A stretch of 64,000 nt of DNA from Endotrypanum monterogeii (lineage: Eukaryota; Euglenozoa; Kinetoplastea; Trypanosomatida; Trypanosomatidae), in NCBI GenBank assembly GCA_000333855.2, contig CM007346.1:900365-964364 (forward strand), written 5' to 3'. Of this stretch, positions 46,269 to 57,232 are shown piece by piece (the first letter of the stretch is position 1; each line of letters begins with the position of its first letter). A program made the translations under genes and the position numbers. The notes beneath the pieces were generated by a model, which had not been told where the DNA came from, did no database searches, and was given only the letters and a program-made list of their open reading frames with translations.

Positions 46269-46949
46269 ATGACCATAAAAAGAGGAAGTCCGAGGCCGGC
46301 AAAGATCTTCTACTTTGTGCCGAACCTCATCGGCTATGCGCGCATGGTGTCATCGATCGCCGCATACCTGGTGGCGCGCGACTATCCAGCGCTATGTCTT
46401 GTGCTCTACACGGCCTCTTTTGTTCTGGACGCGGTCGACGGCATGGCGGCTCGTGCTTTGGATCAGTGCTCACACTTTGGCGCCATCTTGGACATGCTCA
46501 CTGATCGCGCCTCGACAGCCGGATTTTTAGTTGTCCTGGACGGCGTGCTGCAGCCCATGCCGTACCGCTACACCTTCGTGCTTGCAACACTTATCTTTCT
46601 TGACGTGGCGTCACATTTCTGTCGCATGTACGCCTCTGTCTTCATACGCAAGGATAGCCACAAGGATGTTTCGGATAGCATCTTCTGGCTGCTGCGCAAG
46701 TACTACTCGAGCCGCAGCGTGATGGGTGTATTCTGTATTGGGCAGGAGTTTGCTTATATATTTCTTTACGCTTGGGGTAGCTATGCAAGCGTTGCGGTGT
46801 TGGGCAACATCATGTGGTACGCCTTCGCTGTTTGTGCGGTGCCGTGCTTTCTCAAACAGGTTGTCAATGTACAGCAGCTGGTGGATGGACTTTATCACAT
46901 CGCCTGTATGGATGCGAAGGAGCGTCTAGCTGAGGGTAAGTCTGTCTAA
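46269..46949 (+). CDS. PIS: CDP-alcohol phosphatidyltransferase, probably phosphatidylinositol synthase
   Basis: Predicted CDP-diacylglycerol-inositol 3-phosphatidyltransferase, which joins inositol to the phosphatidyl group of CDP-DAG, releasing CMP, in ER/Golgi membranes. The 226-residue protein contains the complete family signature D-A-V-D-G-M-A-A-R-A-L-D...G-A-I-L-D-M-L-T-D (D-x2-D-G-x2-A-R-x8-G-x3-D-x3-D) near residues 57-79, which binds the CDP group and metal. The N-terminal F-V-P-N-L-I-G-Y-A-R motif and the four to six hydrophobic segments are those of PI synthases, and the length (about 210-230 aa) fits. Products would feed GPI anchors, inositol phosphorylceramide and phosphoinositides, all important in these parasites. 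Other CDP-alcohol transferases share the core motif, but the F-x-P-N-L-I-G-Y-x-R start favours PI synthase. Earlier in-frame ATGs exist but lie in the pyrimidine-rich leader. Confidence 0.85.
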   Translation: MTIKRGSPRPAKIFYFVPNLIGYARMVSSIAAYLVARDYPALCLVLYTASFVLDAVDGMAARALDQCSHFGAILDMLTDRASTAGFLVVLDGVLQPMPYRYTFVLATLIFLDVASHFCRMYASVFIRKDSHKDVSDSIFWLLRKYYSSRSVMGVFCIGQEFAYIFLYAWGSYASVAVLGNIMWYAFAVCAVPCFLKQVVNVQQLVDGLYHIACMDAKERLAEGKSV

Positions 46950-49328
46950 CCACGGCTTCGTCGATGCGGGCGGCACTCGCCGCCATATTCTGTCGTCTGG
47001 AACCTGTCCTCTCAAGGGCTCTAAAGTACATATATATACATACATACACGCGCGCGCAGACATATATATATATATACATTAAAATGTAATGTTCCCTCCA
47101 GTGTGTTATTGTTTTCCGCCTGGAAAACAGTAAGGGCGCGGTTTGGCTGCAAATTTCACCGCGACCTTCAGCGCTGGCGCTCCGGCTGCGTCTTCCTTTT
47201 CTCCAGCGTGTCATTCAGTTAGTGGAGGTGAGGGGTGCGGTGGGTAGAGGGCAATGTTGAGGTGAGGCGAGCGAAGAATTTTTTTCCCCTTTTTACACTG
47301 ATGTCGATCTGGGGGACTGTTCCGGTAAGTGATGTTTTTGTGTGTGTGTGTGTTGGTCGAGAGAGGGGTGGTACTGACCTCAATTGTGCTTAACGGAGTG
47401 TTCATGCACCAACATTACGAAGGCGCGTGTGGCGCGGCCACCATCACGAGGGGTGGTCAAAGGATAATGCCCCCCCCCCCCCCAAAAAAAAAAAAAAGAA
47501 GGGAGAACGTGTGGATTTTGTAGTTGTTGGCGCAGGTCTAGGTGACGGACGGGGGGGGGAACGAGCGTAGCAGGAGGGACAACGACGGGGATACTAGGGT
47601 ATATATTTTATATCGAATCCCTGTCAAGGAGGCGGCGATGTATCCCATCCTTGCTGGCAAGAGCAGTCTGAAGCTGAACGGTGAGATACCCCCTTCTCCC
47701 ACAGAGGTGACTGCCCTCCTCATTGCATGGATCCGTCTTCTTCTCCTTCCCAGCACCCATTCGCCGTCTATAATCCCTCAGTTTTGTCGACTGCTGCTCG
47801 TGCGCCCTTCGACTCTGCCTTTATCCTTGACCCTGATATCCAATCCTGATGTCCCTCCTTGTGTGTGCACAAGTGAATTTCTGCGTGTTGCGTGCCTCAT
47901 ATGTTTTCAGCCGCTTTCTGTTCTCACTACGTGTGCGCTCTGGCACTGTTGCTAGCTGTCTTGGTGAAGGGGGGGGGGCTGTCAGAGTCTCTGATATGTC
48001 GTGCTGTATCTCTCTCCCTCTTCACCCTCAACACACATACACATACATATCTGTCTGCATGTGTGTCTTCAAATGCATGTCGCCGGTCAGCGTAGACCTT
48101 CTACATGTCCAAGGTAACCCGAAAAATCGGCAGCAAAGAGGAGGCATTTCATCAAGGTGGTCTTCGTGTCTAGAAGAAGCGCGTGCAGTGCACTCGATGA
48201 TAACTCTCTACTCACTTCTCCAACACAGAAGTGTGCTCCCTTTAAAAAAAGGCTTTCTTTCTCCCCTTCTCGCCTCCTAACCTTTTTTTTTTGTGTGTTG
48301 GATGGATGTGTCATTGTCTTTTCTCGCACACGTACATACATAAAAAATCAGAATCCATTGCAGTCACGTTAACGACAAAAAAAAAACAGAAGTCGTATAC
48401 AGTACACGGCGGCGTCTTTTTTTTTTTTTGCACCCAGCGCAGGGCCCTCTACTGGCTAGCTTGTCAGCTGCTTTGCTTCACCTTTCTTTCGTCACATCGA
48501 TTCGTATCATCCTCAAAAAGAGTGCTATAGCATTCTGTGCCTGCTTTCGTCTTGTTGCTCCTACTCGCAAAGTCAGCGACGTCACCGCCTCGTGTTTGAC
48601 AGTTTTTTTTCCTTGTGAGCTTCTGAGTTGTGACCAGGACCTTCTCTTGTGGGAGTGTGGCGGTCGCTGTTGTTTTTGTGTTTCGACTTTTTTTTTCTCA
48701 ACTCGTGCGGCACTCTTGAGTGGTTGAAAAAATTTCCCCCGTGTTTGACCATCGGCGTCGTGTCTTTGTGTGTGTGTTTCCACCCCCCCTCTCTCTCTCC
48801 TGCAGTTGACTTTGGGTGTGGCTGGAGGGGGGGTGGGCGGGGGTGATTGGTGCCGACTTAAATATATATATATATATATATATATATTGACCGACTCCAT
48901 TCACACACACATCCTGTTTGAAGGACTGCGAACCTCTTTGTTTTGGCTGGGCGAGCGCGACGACTCTTCTTTGTCCCTTTTTTTTTCTCCACCATCTCTA
49001 TCTGTTGTCGCGGAGCCTGTGACCTGCGAAACGTATTATTGTCTCGCGTGTACCGACATCTTTTGTCTCCTCGCTGCACTGATCCGTGTGCTTTTTTTTT
49101 TTGTTGCTGTTGTGTTTGTGAGGTGTTTTCTTCACAAAATCCTCGCGTGTGTGTGCGGCACTCCATCGCCCTTTCTTCAACACACACACACACACACACA
49201 CACATCCTCACGTACATCCTCACACGCATACCTTCACACGTCCCCCCTTCAGTGAAATAGAACCCAAAGTCATTTATCTGTAGCGCTCTTCCCTTCCAGT
49301 TGAGCGTGTGGCTTTGCTATCCTCGACA
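46950..49328 (+). other. Long intergenic region, PI synthase to coiled-coil gene
   Basis: 2.4 kb with no convincing gene. It holds (TA)n near 47028-47078 in pieces, C14-A14 at 47470-47497, a G-rich stretch at 48814-48843, (TA)n at 48862-48887 and (CA)n at 49181-49204. Open stretches near 47542-47955 are not convincing. Confidence 0.6.
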
Positions 49329-52300
49329 ATGGAGTCTCACGCAGACTCCACCAACCGAGTGGCGGATGCTTCGTCCAGCCATGCATCAGCACCGGTCAAG
49401 CGGAAAATCATGCGCCGCGCGCCGACTGAGGGTAGTGAGTTGTCTCCTTCTCCTGCTAGAGCTGCTGCGAGCACAGCAGGCGCCACAGCCACGCAAATCG
49501 TCAACAGCGAGGATGAGTGCAACGCCCTCGTGGCACGCATTCGTCAACTAGAAAGTGAAAGCAGCACTCTCTCCAAGACACTTACGAGGGTATGCGACGA
49601 GAACAGTCGCCTCACTGAGCAAATTTCTGCGTTGGAAAGCAAGATACGTATGCTCGCGCAGGAGCCCCTAAAGCAAACTTCTGTTTTGCACTCGCTATTC
49701 GAGCCGGAGAAGACGGGCTGGTTTGGTGGCTCGAAGTCTGCGGCGCAATCGCAGCTGCAGCAACTGAGCGACGCGCTGCAGTCCGAGTTTATCAGCTATA
49801 AAGCGTCGCACATGTCTAGCAACGAGGAGGTTCAGGCGCTCGTGGAGGGGCTGCATAATGCACACCTGAGCGCACAGGAGCTGTCCAAGGTGGTGAAGGA
49901 GCAACAGGAGCTCATCAGTGGCGGTTCCCTGGCGGTGTCTGTTCAAATTGTGCCCATACAAGAGAGTGCCAACGGTGGTGCCACATTGATGGAGCTGGAG
50001 AAGCAGCTGCGGGAGATTCGAGATGAAGCTGAACTCAGCGAAAGACAGCTGCACAGTTCACAGGCGGAAATGAAAGCGACGAAGGCAGAGAACGCAAGGC
50101 TTCGAAGTGAGCTTGCCGCAACCTCTGCGCATGCTGCAGCTGCAGCGGCGGGAGCACCCCCGCTTCCTCGAAGTGCTGCCTCACCCTCGGAGGATGCTGT
50201 GACTCAAACAGGGGACATCACCGCCGAGCGTGATGACTTGCGTCTTGCGCTCGAGGAAGCTCGCCGCTGCATCGCTGAGAACGAAGGGGATCTGGAGCTG
50301 CTTAATGGGAAGGTGGCGCAGCTGCAACTGACACTTGCAAAGACCGAATCCAAGTATATGGAGGAGGTAAATGAGCTACAGCAGCAGCTCACAGAAGCCC
50401 CCAGTACATTTATGGCGTGTGCGCCTTGCTACGCACTGCGTCGGGAGCTGGAGGAGGTTGTGGGTGACGCTCGCACCTCTGGTATCACCGTACCGGAGCT
50501 TTGCAGGAACATTCTGGAGATGCTTCTTCAACACGAAAGCAACTGTAGCACGCTGGACGAGAAGGTTCCCAGGGAGCACCAACAGCTAGATCGTTCAGTT
50601 TCTACCGACGACTACGATCACCTGAGGGCTGAACAGGAGTTGCTGATGCGTGAGATTCACATGCACAAGCAACACATTGCTGTATTGGAGGCAAACCACA
50701 ACGCCACCACAGGCGCTGCGGATGCAAAGGGGTTGAGTGACGTCCAGGTCATGGAAACACTTCACAAAATAAAGAAATATGTGGCCAAGCTTGAAGCGGA
50801 GCGGGGTGAGTTGCTGGCCAAGCTGCAGCAGGCTCATGGCAGCGCCGCCGCCCGCGATGCCGAGCTGCAGGGGCTGCGGGCCCGCTCCGAAGAGGACAAA
50901 CAACGTGTGTCCTTTTTGCTGAAAAAGTGCTCTGCCGCCACAGCCGATGCGCGAGGCATGACGGCACAGCTTGAGGCCCTCGAGGAGCGGGTTGAGAAGC
51001 AGTCACTGGAGCTCAAACAGGAGCGCCGCAAAACAGAAAAGATGGCCGAGTTGCAGAGGCACTTGGATGGGATGGCTAGGGAAAAAAAGATTCTCGAAGA
51101 ACGTCTTGCAGGGACGGAGAGCGTAGAGGAACGGCTTGTGAAGGCGAAGGAAACGATAGCGTTTATGGAGCTGGCGCAGAGCAGCACGATCAACATGAGT
51201 CAGTTCGCTGAGCTGAAGGCAGAGAAAGAAAGGCTGCAAAACACACAAAAGCCATTGGAGCGAAAACTCGAGGAGGCCAAGCAGGAGATTGAGCGTCTCA
51301 AGGCCGTCACAGACGCGCAGCAGGCTATTTCGTCAACACAGAACGACAACGTGCGTACATGGCAAGAACAAGTGACTGCTCTGAGCGAGAGTGAGGCAAA
51401 ATTACGGGACAAAGTCTCCATTTTATCGTCAGAGAACGCACGGCTCACAAAGGTCAATCAATCTTTGGAGCAGCAGATGAGCGATATGCAGGACGGCATA
51501 AAGGCGATGGCGGAGCACATGGAGAGGGATCGATCCACTGCCAAGGCCACCGCCGAGGCCAATTCGCAAAAGCAAATCCAAACCCTCAGCGATGAGCTAG
51601 CGCAGGCACGAGCAACAATATCTGAGGTTCAGACCCGTGACGGGCAATACGTTGCTGAGGGGCTCTACCAATCCGTCGTTGCGGAACGCGAGCGGGCGTT
51701 GGAGGAGAACAGAAAGACCACCGCTGAGCTGGAAAAGCGCAGATCTGAGATTTCTATTTACCGCCAGACAATAGTCGACCTGGAGCAGGAAAACGAGGAG
51801 CGTGTGAGGGAGATCGAGGCTCTACAAGATCGCTATCAGCGCGACCGCGCCTCCCTTAGCGAGCGCCTTGCGAAGGAGCAGGCGCGCACTGCCCAGCTTT
51901 CCAGCGATATGGAGAGCGTGAGAGAGCAGGTAGCCACGATGGAAGCAGCTGCTGCGAAGCAGGCGGCCACTATAGAAGAGCTCGAGGAACGCAATGGAAG
52001 GCAGAAGCGTGTCTTTGAGGACAAGTGCCGCCGCGAGGAGGCGTTAAGCGACGAGATAAAGCGCTTAAACGGCCAAATTAGTGTCCTCCAGGCGAACGTG
52101 GATAGTGCAGCCGTTCACCTGCCGGACAGCAGGGAAAACAATGCGAGCGGCACAACTGCTGTAAGGGCTGCTCCTGCCCCTGTCTCTGCATTCGGCCTTG
52201 AAGCCCCTGCTTTCGTACCAAAAGCCTCTACTGCAGCGGAATCCGATCCCGAGGTGGAGGTGAAGGAAGGCGCCGTGTCGGCATCGGTGCCGGGCTGTTC

Positions 52301-53834
52301 CGCTGATGCAGCCGTACCGCACATTTCCCCTGCACTAGATGCGAGTTATATTGATGTTTTCCGAAGACGAATTGAAGATCTGCAGCGCGACAACGCCCAC
52401 CTCACGGATGAGCTGAAACACATGCAGAGGCGGCACGCCACGGACTCGGCGGATAATCAGCGCACCATCACTAATTTGCAGACACAAATTAAAAATCGCA
52501 TGTCAACGAACGACCGTACGGCCTACGAAGCTGAAATTGCCAAGTCAGCAGCACTTCGAAAAAGTGTCGAGGCCCTTATGGAGGAGAACACGACGCTTCG
52601 CAGGCAGGCAGGGGTGAGGCAGGCTTCGGTGACGAGCACGCCTCCCTCAGCTTCACCTGCTGCCATGGTGGAGGCTCAGCAAATGGATGTGCTCCAGCTC
52701 CAATCTCAGCTGCAGACGCAGAAGGCTGCCTTCGAATCAGCGGTGAAGTCGGCAGCAAAAGCAGCGGAGACCTACGAGGCGCGTCTTCGAGAGCTGGAAG
52801 CACAACTCTGCGAGACCGAGGAGGCGTTGGCGGCTGCTGTTGGTGCAGGCGGCGGTGATACCGCCGAGGACGGTGACCCGAGTCCGCTGGGCAAACCCGC
52901 GAAGCGGAAAGGCAAGAAGCTAAAAAAGAAAAAGACACTCATGGAGCAAGTCGACGCCATCGACGACGGTGGAGACATCTTCGCTGCGGTTCCTTCAGTC
53001 GACGCCTACACCGGCGCTGCTGCTACACAGAACTCAGCTGATGCAACGCAAATGCAGACCTCGTTGATGCTTGCGCAGCGTGAGGTGGCGCAACTCAAGG
53101 CAGAGAATATCCAACTAAAGGCCTCCATAACGGACCTCGAGGCCCGGCTTCAGTGGGCCGAGGAGAATCTACAGGCCACAAAAGAGATGCTGCGAACGGC
53201 ACAGGCTGCCTTAGAAGAGGACCACCACGATTTGCAGAAGAAAATCGACGAACTGCAACTCCGCCCGCGGCAGGGTGATGACAGCTTCTCTCCGAATGGC
53301 ACTGGCGGCGCCGTGGCCAGTAGGCGCTCTCTCCGTAACGCTTCCGTTGCCGATATGGAGATGCAGATGCGCGAGTGCCAAGATGAGATGAAGCGCCTGG
53401 CTGCAGAGAACAAGAATTTGCGCAGACAGTTGGAGAAAGAAAAGGCGCTTCAAGCATCGCTAACGCCAGGTGGGGCTACCGCAGACTTGAAGGCGAGGGG
53501 TGGCGGGTCTGACGATGTGCAGAAACTTCAGTTGCAGCTGAGGCGGAAGGATGCGGAGATCAAGGCACTTGCCGATGAACTCATGCCCGCCAAAGAGAAA
53601 TTAGTCGAGTATATGGCTATGACTGATCGCTTGGGACTGCAGTACCCTTTCCCTCGGGAGCTGGAGGAGACGACGGTGCTTCGACTCAAGGCTCTCCATT
53701 TGCCAGCACATCTGCGGGCAGCTTCCGCCCCGGCAGTCGCAGATCAACAGACCCGTAAAACTCGCGTAGATGGAAACGGCAACTCCGTCTCTCCACCTCC
53801 ACGTGCACCAAACGCACGCCGTGCGTTGAACTAA
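49329..53834 (+). CDS. Long coiled-coil protein (1,501 aa)
   Basis: A very long helical protein. After a short Ser/Ala/Pro N-terminus (about 1-65), heptad-rich Glu/Lys/Gln/Leu/Ala sequence runs almost unbroken to about residue 920, then again about 1010-1090, 1120-1170 and 1240-1420. Breaks include Ala/Pro-rich stretches near 280-295 and 935-995, and a basic K-R-K-G-K-K-L-K-K-K-K patch near 1195-1205 that could be a nuclear signal or a microtubule/membrane contact. The C-terminal ~80 residues contain a conserved-looking globular patch with D-R-L-G-L-Q-Y-P-F-P-R-E-L, then a disordered tail. No motor, GRIP or other named domain is seen. Candidates are a golgin, a cytoskeletal or flagellum-associated filament protein. 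The frame also starts at a GTG at 49308, seven codons earlier; ATG at 49329 is preferred. Confidence 0.75.
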   Translation: MESHADSTNRVADASSSHASAPVKRKIMRRAPTEGSELSPSPARAAASTAGATATQIVNSEDECNALVARIRQLESESSTLSKTLTRVCDENSRLTEQISALESKIRMLAQEPLKQTSVLHSLFEPEKTGWFGGSKSAAQSQLQQLSDALQSEFISYKASHMSSNEEVQALVEGLHNAHLSAQELSKVVKEQQELISGGSLAVSVQIVPIQESANGGATLMELEKQLREIRDEAELSERQLHSSQAEMKATKAENARLRSELAATSAHAAAAAAGAPPLPRSAASPSEDAVTQTGDITAERDDLRLALEEARRCIAENEGDLELLNGKVAQLQLTLAKTESKYMEEVNELQQQLTEAPSTFMACAPCYALRRELEEVVGDARTSGITVPELCRNILEMLLQHESNCSTLDEKVPREHQQLDRSVSTDDYDHLRAEQELLMREIHMHKQHIAVLEANHNATTGAADAKGLSDVQVMETLHKIKKYVAKLEAERGELLAKLQQAHGSAAARDAELQGLRARSEEDKQRVSFLLKKCSAATADARGMTAQLEALEERVEKQSLELKQERRKTEKMAELQRHLDGMAREKKILEERLAGTESVEERLVKAKETIAFMELAQSSTINMSQFAELKAEKERLQNTQKPLERKLEEAKQEIERLKAVTDAQQAISSTQNDNVRTWQEQVTALSESEAKLRDKVSILSSENARLTKVNQSLEQQMSDMQDGIKAMAEHMERDRSTAKATAEANSQKQIQTLSDELAQARATISEVQTRDGQYVAEGLYQSVVAERERALEENRKTTAELEKRRSEISIYRQTIVDLEQENEERVREIEALQDRYQRDRASLSERLAKEQARTAQLSSDMESVREQVATMEAAAAKQAATIEELEERNGRQKRVFEDKCRREEALSDEIKRLNGQISVLQANVDSAAVHLPDSRENNASGTTAVRAAPAPVSAFGLEAPAFVPKASTAAESDPEVEVKEGAVSASVPGCSADAAVPHISPALDASYIDVFRRRIEDLQRDNAHLTDELKHMQRRHATDSADNQRTITNLQTQIKNRMSTNDRTAYEAEIAKSAALRKSVEALMEENTTLRRQAGVRQASVTSTPPSASPAAMVEAQQMDVLQLQSQLQTQKAAFESAVKSAAKAAETYEARLRELEAQLCETEEALAAAVGAGGGDTAEDGDPSPLGKPAKRKGKKLKKKKTLMEQVDAIDDGGDIFAAVPSVDAYTGAAATQNSADATQMQTSLMLAQREVAQLKAENIQLKASITDLEARLQWAEENLQATKEMLRTAQAALEEDHHDLQKKIDELQLRPRQGDDSFSPNGTGGAVASRRSLRNASVADMEMQMRECQDEMKRLAAENKNLRRQLEKEKALQASLTPGGATADLKARGGGSDDVQKLQLQLRRKDAEIKALADELMPAKEKLVEYMAMTDRLGLQYPFPRELEETTVLRLKALHLPAHLRAASAPAVADQQTRKTRVDGNGNSVSPPPRAPNARRALN

Positions 53835-54099
53835 GGGCGGCTTCATTTTACGTCTAGCGGCACATCTCATCAAGCAAATCTCCGGCAGCACTCACGTCAT
53901 CTTTTCATTCGCGTGTCTCACAGCGCTCTGTGGATCTCCGCTAACTGCCCCCCATTTGTTCCGTACCTCGGTAGGTGCGCATGTGTACCATGACTACTTG
54001 GCTGCTCCTGTTGGTTTGCCTTTCCTTTTTTTTTTCTTCTTGACCCTCTCTGAGTTTTCTGCTTATAGACGGGGTTTGACGCTGGTCGTCATGTGCAGG

Positions 54100-54102
<3 letters not shown>

Positions 54103-54146
<44 letters not shown>

Positions 54147-54153
54147 TGTGTGT
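54103..54153. repeat. (TG)n microsatellite
   Basis: About 51 bases of TG with a single interruption, the longest TG tract in the window, about 270 bases after the coiled-coil gene. Confidence 0.9.
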
Positions 54154-54941
54154 CTTGGGGAGGGGGCGATTCGGCACGCAAAATCAAGTAGCCTTCTTGC
54201 TGCTTATTTCTTCACTCGCGCTCATTTCCCCTATGAGTTTTGTTTCTATTTTCATATGTTTCTGCGCATCTCTGTCTTCCACGAGGGGTGGGATGGAGTG
54301 TATGAACCACACCGCTCAACGTGAGCCACTCCTTCCTCTCGTTTTCTCACTTCCATTGCATCGAACGCTGTTCCCCCCCCCCTTCTGAGCGGCCTGTGCA
54401 CGAACAATTTTCTGGTGATTTTGTTTTTTATTGCGGACGACCTCGTTTTCGTTGCTCCTCCCTCTTCTCCTTCTTTTTGCTTCACTCCCTCCTTACGACG
54501 TTGACCGTGCACGGACGTACTCACATTCGTCTTGACATGTATCAATGCATGCACGGTATTTGTGGATAGCTTCACATCTGTGCTTTGATGTTTCTTCTTG
54601 TTGCATTTTTATTTACCGACTGCTGTTGGAGATGCGAGCTCATCGCGGAAAGAGAGTGCACTATCATCAGTGATACCCCGATGAAGCCCGAAATTGCCTC
54701 ATCCGTGCTTAGGTAGGTCTTTCGCCGTGCTTATGAACTTGTAGGAAAGACTTGAAATATAAAGGAGGTGTACATGACTCTCCGGGCTAGTATACCCACC
54801 CTCCTTGTTTATCTCCTCACATCTCCCTCCCCTCCCTTTCTCTCCTTTGTAGTGTGCCGAGGGTCCAAGCCCCTTGTTGATGGCAAACATTCGAGGCACT
54901 GCTGCTGCGTAGAGAAGGAAGAGCGACAGGCTGCGGCGCAT

Positions 54942-54960
54942 GGGTGGGTGGGGGTGGGGG
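54942..54960 (+). other. Compact G-quadruplex motif, sense strand
   Basis: Four G runs (3, 3, 5 and 5) are separated by single T bases, a pattern known to give very stable parallel quadruplexes. It lies in the long region between 53834 and 57233. Confidence 0.65.
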
Positions 54961-56236
54961 TGGCGAGGTAACCTTTGCTGCATATGCTTCCAGATGCCTT
55001 ACAACTTTTCCAACCCTCCTTTTTTCCTTTCCCTATCCTCCAGACACTTACACACACACACACACAGAATCGTCTAGAGATTTGGGTCGTTAACCTACGT
55101 TGATGGCCGATAGGGGTACTCGCGCATAGACTGTTGCAATGGGTCACTCTGGACCTCGGGCCTGCCGGCGGATCGCCATCGAAGCCTGGAAAACTTCTTC
55201 TTCACACTTTCTCAAAGTGTTTTCTTAGCAAATGAAAAATGTTCACTTGGGCTGGGTTTTGACAAGTGTGGCGTTGAGTGCAATGCAGAGCGCCATGGTT
55301 ACCTCGGCTACCAACATTCTCCGGTGTGACACAGCGCGTTCACAGTCGATACATCGCTGGCTCTGAGAGCGGGCGCGTGACCGTCACGATTCTTTTCCCA
55401 AACCGTCAGACAAAGTCAACACCGAAGTTATATGCTTCAAAGAAACGTCGGCGGGTGTCATTAATAGGCGACACGAAACGCTTGTTGGCGCAGTGACAGC
55501 CTCTACCCTAATTGCCTCCTCCGCGGTCAGTCATACGACTCGACTAGCGTCATCAGAAGCGGTGCCACGAAATAAAGCACCGTCGAAGGGGCTTCACTTG
55601 TGTGGACTACTGCTTGGTCGTTGGTGAGTTCAAACACGACGAGTTAGATCCCGAAGGCTGACTGAGGCAGCCAAACTGTACTGCCACCAAGTTTCGGTGG
55701 TGTGGGGCACCATTATCAGCTGCAGTGTGCCGCATTCCATTCCGTTAACCGCCGTACCTGCTGCAATCCCATCAAAAAAAAAAACATCATTAAAGGACTC
55801 GTTTGAGCTTTCGAGCCGACATCCTGGCTGCAGTGGTGCTAGTGACAAGGTAAGGTGGGAAAGAAGTGTGTGTGTGTGTGGGGGGGGGGAGGTGCGGATG
55901 CTGCGGCCATGAATATGGCAAGGAAAGGCCTAGAGTGAGGGCCTTGACGAGGAGGCTGGGCTCATGGATACCGGGGCCGGGCAAAGTCTTTCACTGAAGA
56001 TGCACCCTGATCTGCAAAGTATTTCTGTACATGACCACTGTTACTGTTATTCGCAGGAGAGGCACTTGATCAGCCTGGCAAGTCTTGGACTTGTCTCGAG
56101 TCGGAAGTTAAGTTTTCTCATTGCTTTATGCCGCATCGTGCGTACACGTCTGTCGTTCCACGGGAACCAGACGTTTAGGAGGCGGGTTGGCATCACTCAG
56201 CATGACTGGGTAGACATTTGTGCAGTAGCGCGCGTG

Positions 56237-56273
<37 letters not shown>

Positions 56274-57220
56274 AAGAGGGTTGCCGTGAGTAGGCGAGTG
56301 ACCTGCATCGCCATCCCTGAGTGATGTAAGGAGTGAGCACTCCAGGGTGCTTGCGCCTCACTCCCTAGTTAGACACAACCGACGAGTTTTCGCTCTGCGC
56401 ATGTCCTTCCTAATTGTCAATCGAGTGATGGACTCCGGTATGCATGCGTGAACACTCAGTCAGGAGATAAAATCACGCCTTGTATCAGTTCCCCCCCCTT
56501 CGTATTGCGTCCATCCGCTTGTAACGCACTCTAATGAAGCTTAACAGCGTAGTTGTTGCCCTTCTCACTTTGCTCATCCGGACAGACATTTTTGCTGATT
56601 GACCTCTGTGACAGGCCTGGTGGCTGTTCTGGGGTCTCTGTGCATGACAAATGTTTCCGCACGTCGGCAATGCACCGGTGCACATTGCATGGGTCTGTGT
56701 GCACCACGCTTCTCTGTTTTTATTTTTATTTTTTGTTGCTGTGCCCCCCCCCCAAAAAAAAAAAAAACCTTCGCCATCGCCTCATATCACAATCACAGAC
56801 TTGTTTTTGGGGAGTAGAGCAATTGATAACCACCGGCACGATGTGCGAAGGAGCTGTAGGAAGTTCTGTGAAGCCCCCCTTTTCTGCCAGAGGAGGAGGG
56901 ACGCTCAGGTTGAGCACGGCTTTTAATAATAATGTGCTTTCCCCATCTTGCTTGCCATCTGCTTCGTTTTTCTCGCCCTGCGTTCCTCGCTTCTGCTCGC
57001 CTTTTGGTAGGTGGTGTAGTGCGCTTGTTCGGAGTTGTGTTGTCCTTGATCGTGTGGATAGAGATATCCCCCTGTCAAGGCGACCAGCTCATCTTGAAAA
57101 GAAAAATCAAGTGCGTCTTTTCGTCGTTCGTGTACCCTGCGCTCCCATTGGCAGGTGGACACCCGACATCAACATATCCGGATCTTTTTGGCCAGCTTCA
57201 CCCTCCATTTTTTTTTTTCT

Positions 57221-57222
57221 AG
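57221..57222 (+). promoter_or_regulatory. Spliced-leader acceptor AG that decides the start of the CX9C gene
   Basis: A pyrimidine tract (57205-57220, mostly T) ends directly in CTAG. The leader would be only 10 bases. The open frame back to a GTG at 57155 runs through this tract, so the upstream part cannot be in the mature mRNA. Confidence 0.6.
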
Positions 57223-57232
57223 TGTTGCATTA

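Larger units (their letters stand above)
53835..57232 (+). other. Long intergenic region, coiled-coil to CX9C gene
   Basis: 3.4 kb with no supported gene. It holds (TG)n at 54103-54153, a G-quadruplex motif at 54942-54960, (CA)n at 56240-56267 and C10-A14 at 56744-56767. The part from about 55140 to 56460 is higher-complexity sequence, different from the usual spacer, and may be a decayed element. Confidence 0.6.

Noticed and set aside
47542..47955. A 137-codon frame in the PI synthase to coiled-coil spacer.
   Set aside because: It ends in pyrimidine-driven Leu/Ser/Pro-rich sequence, has no domain and no clear acceptor; spacer-like composition explains it.
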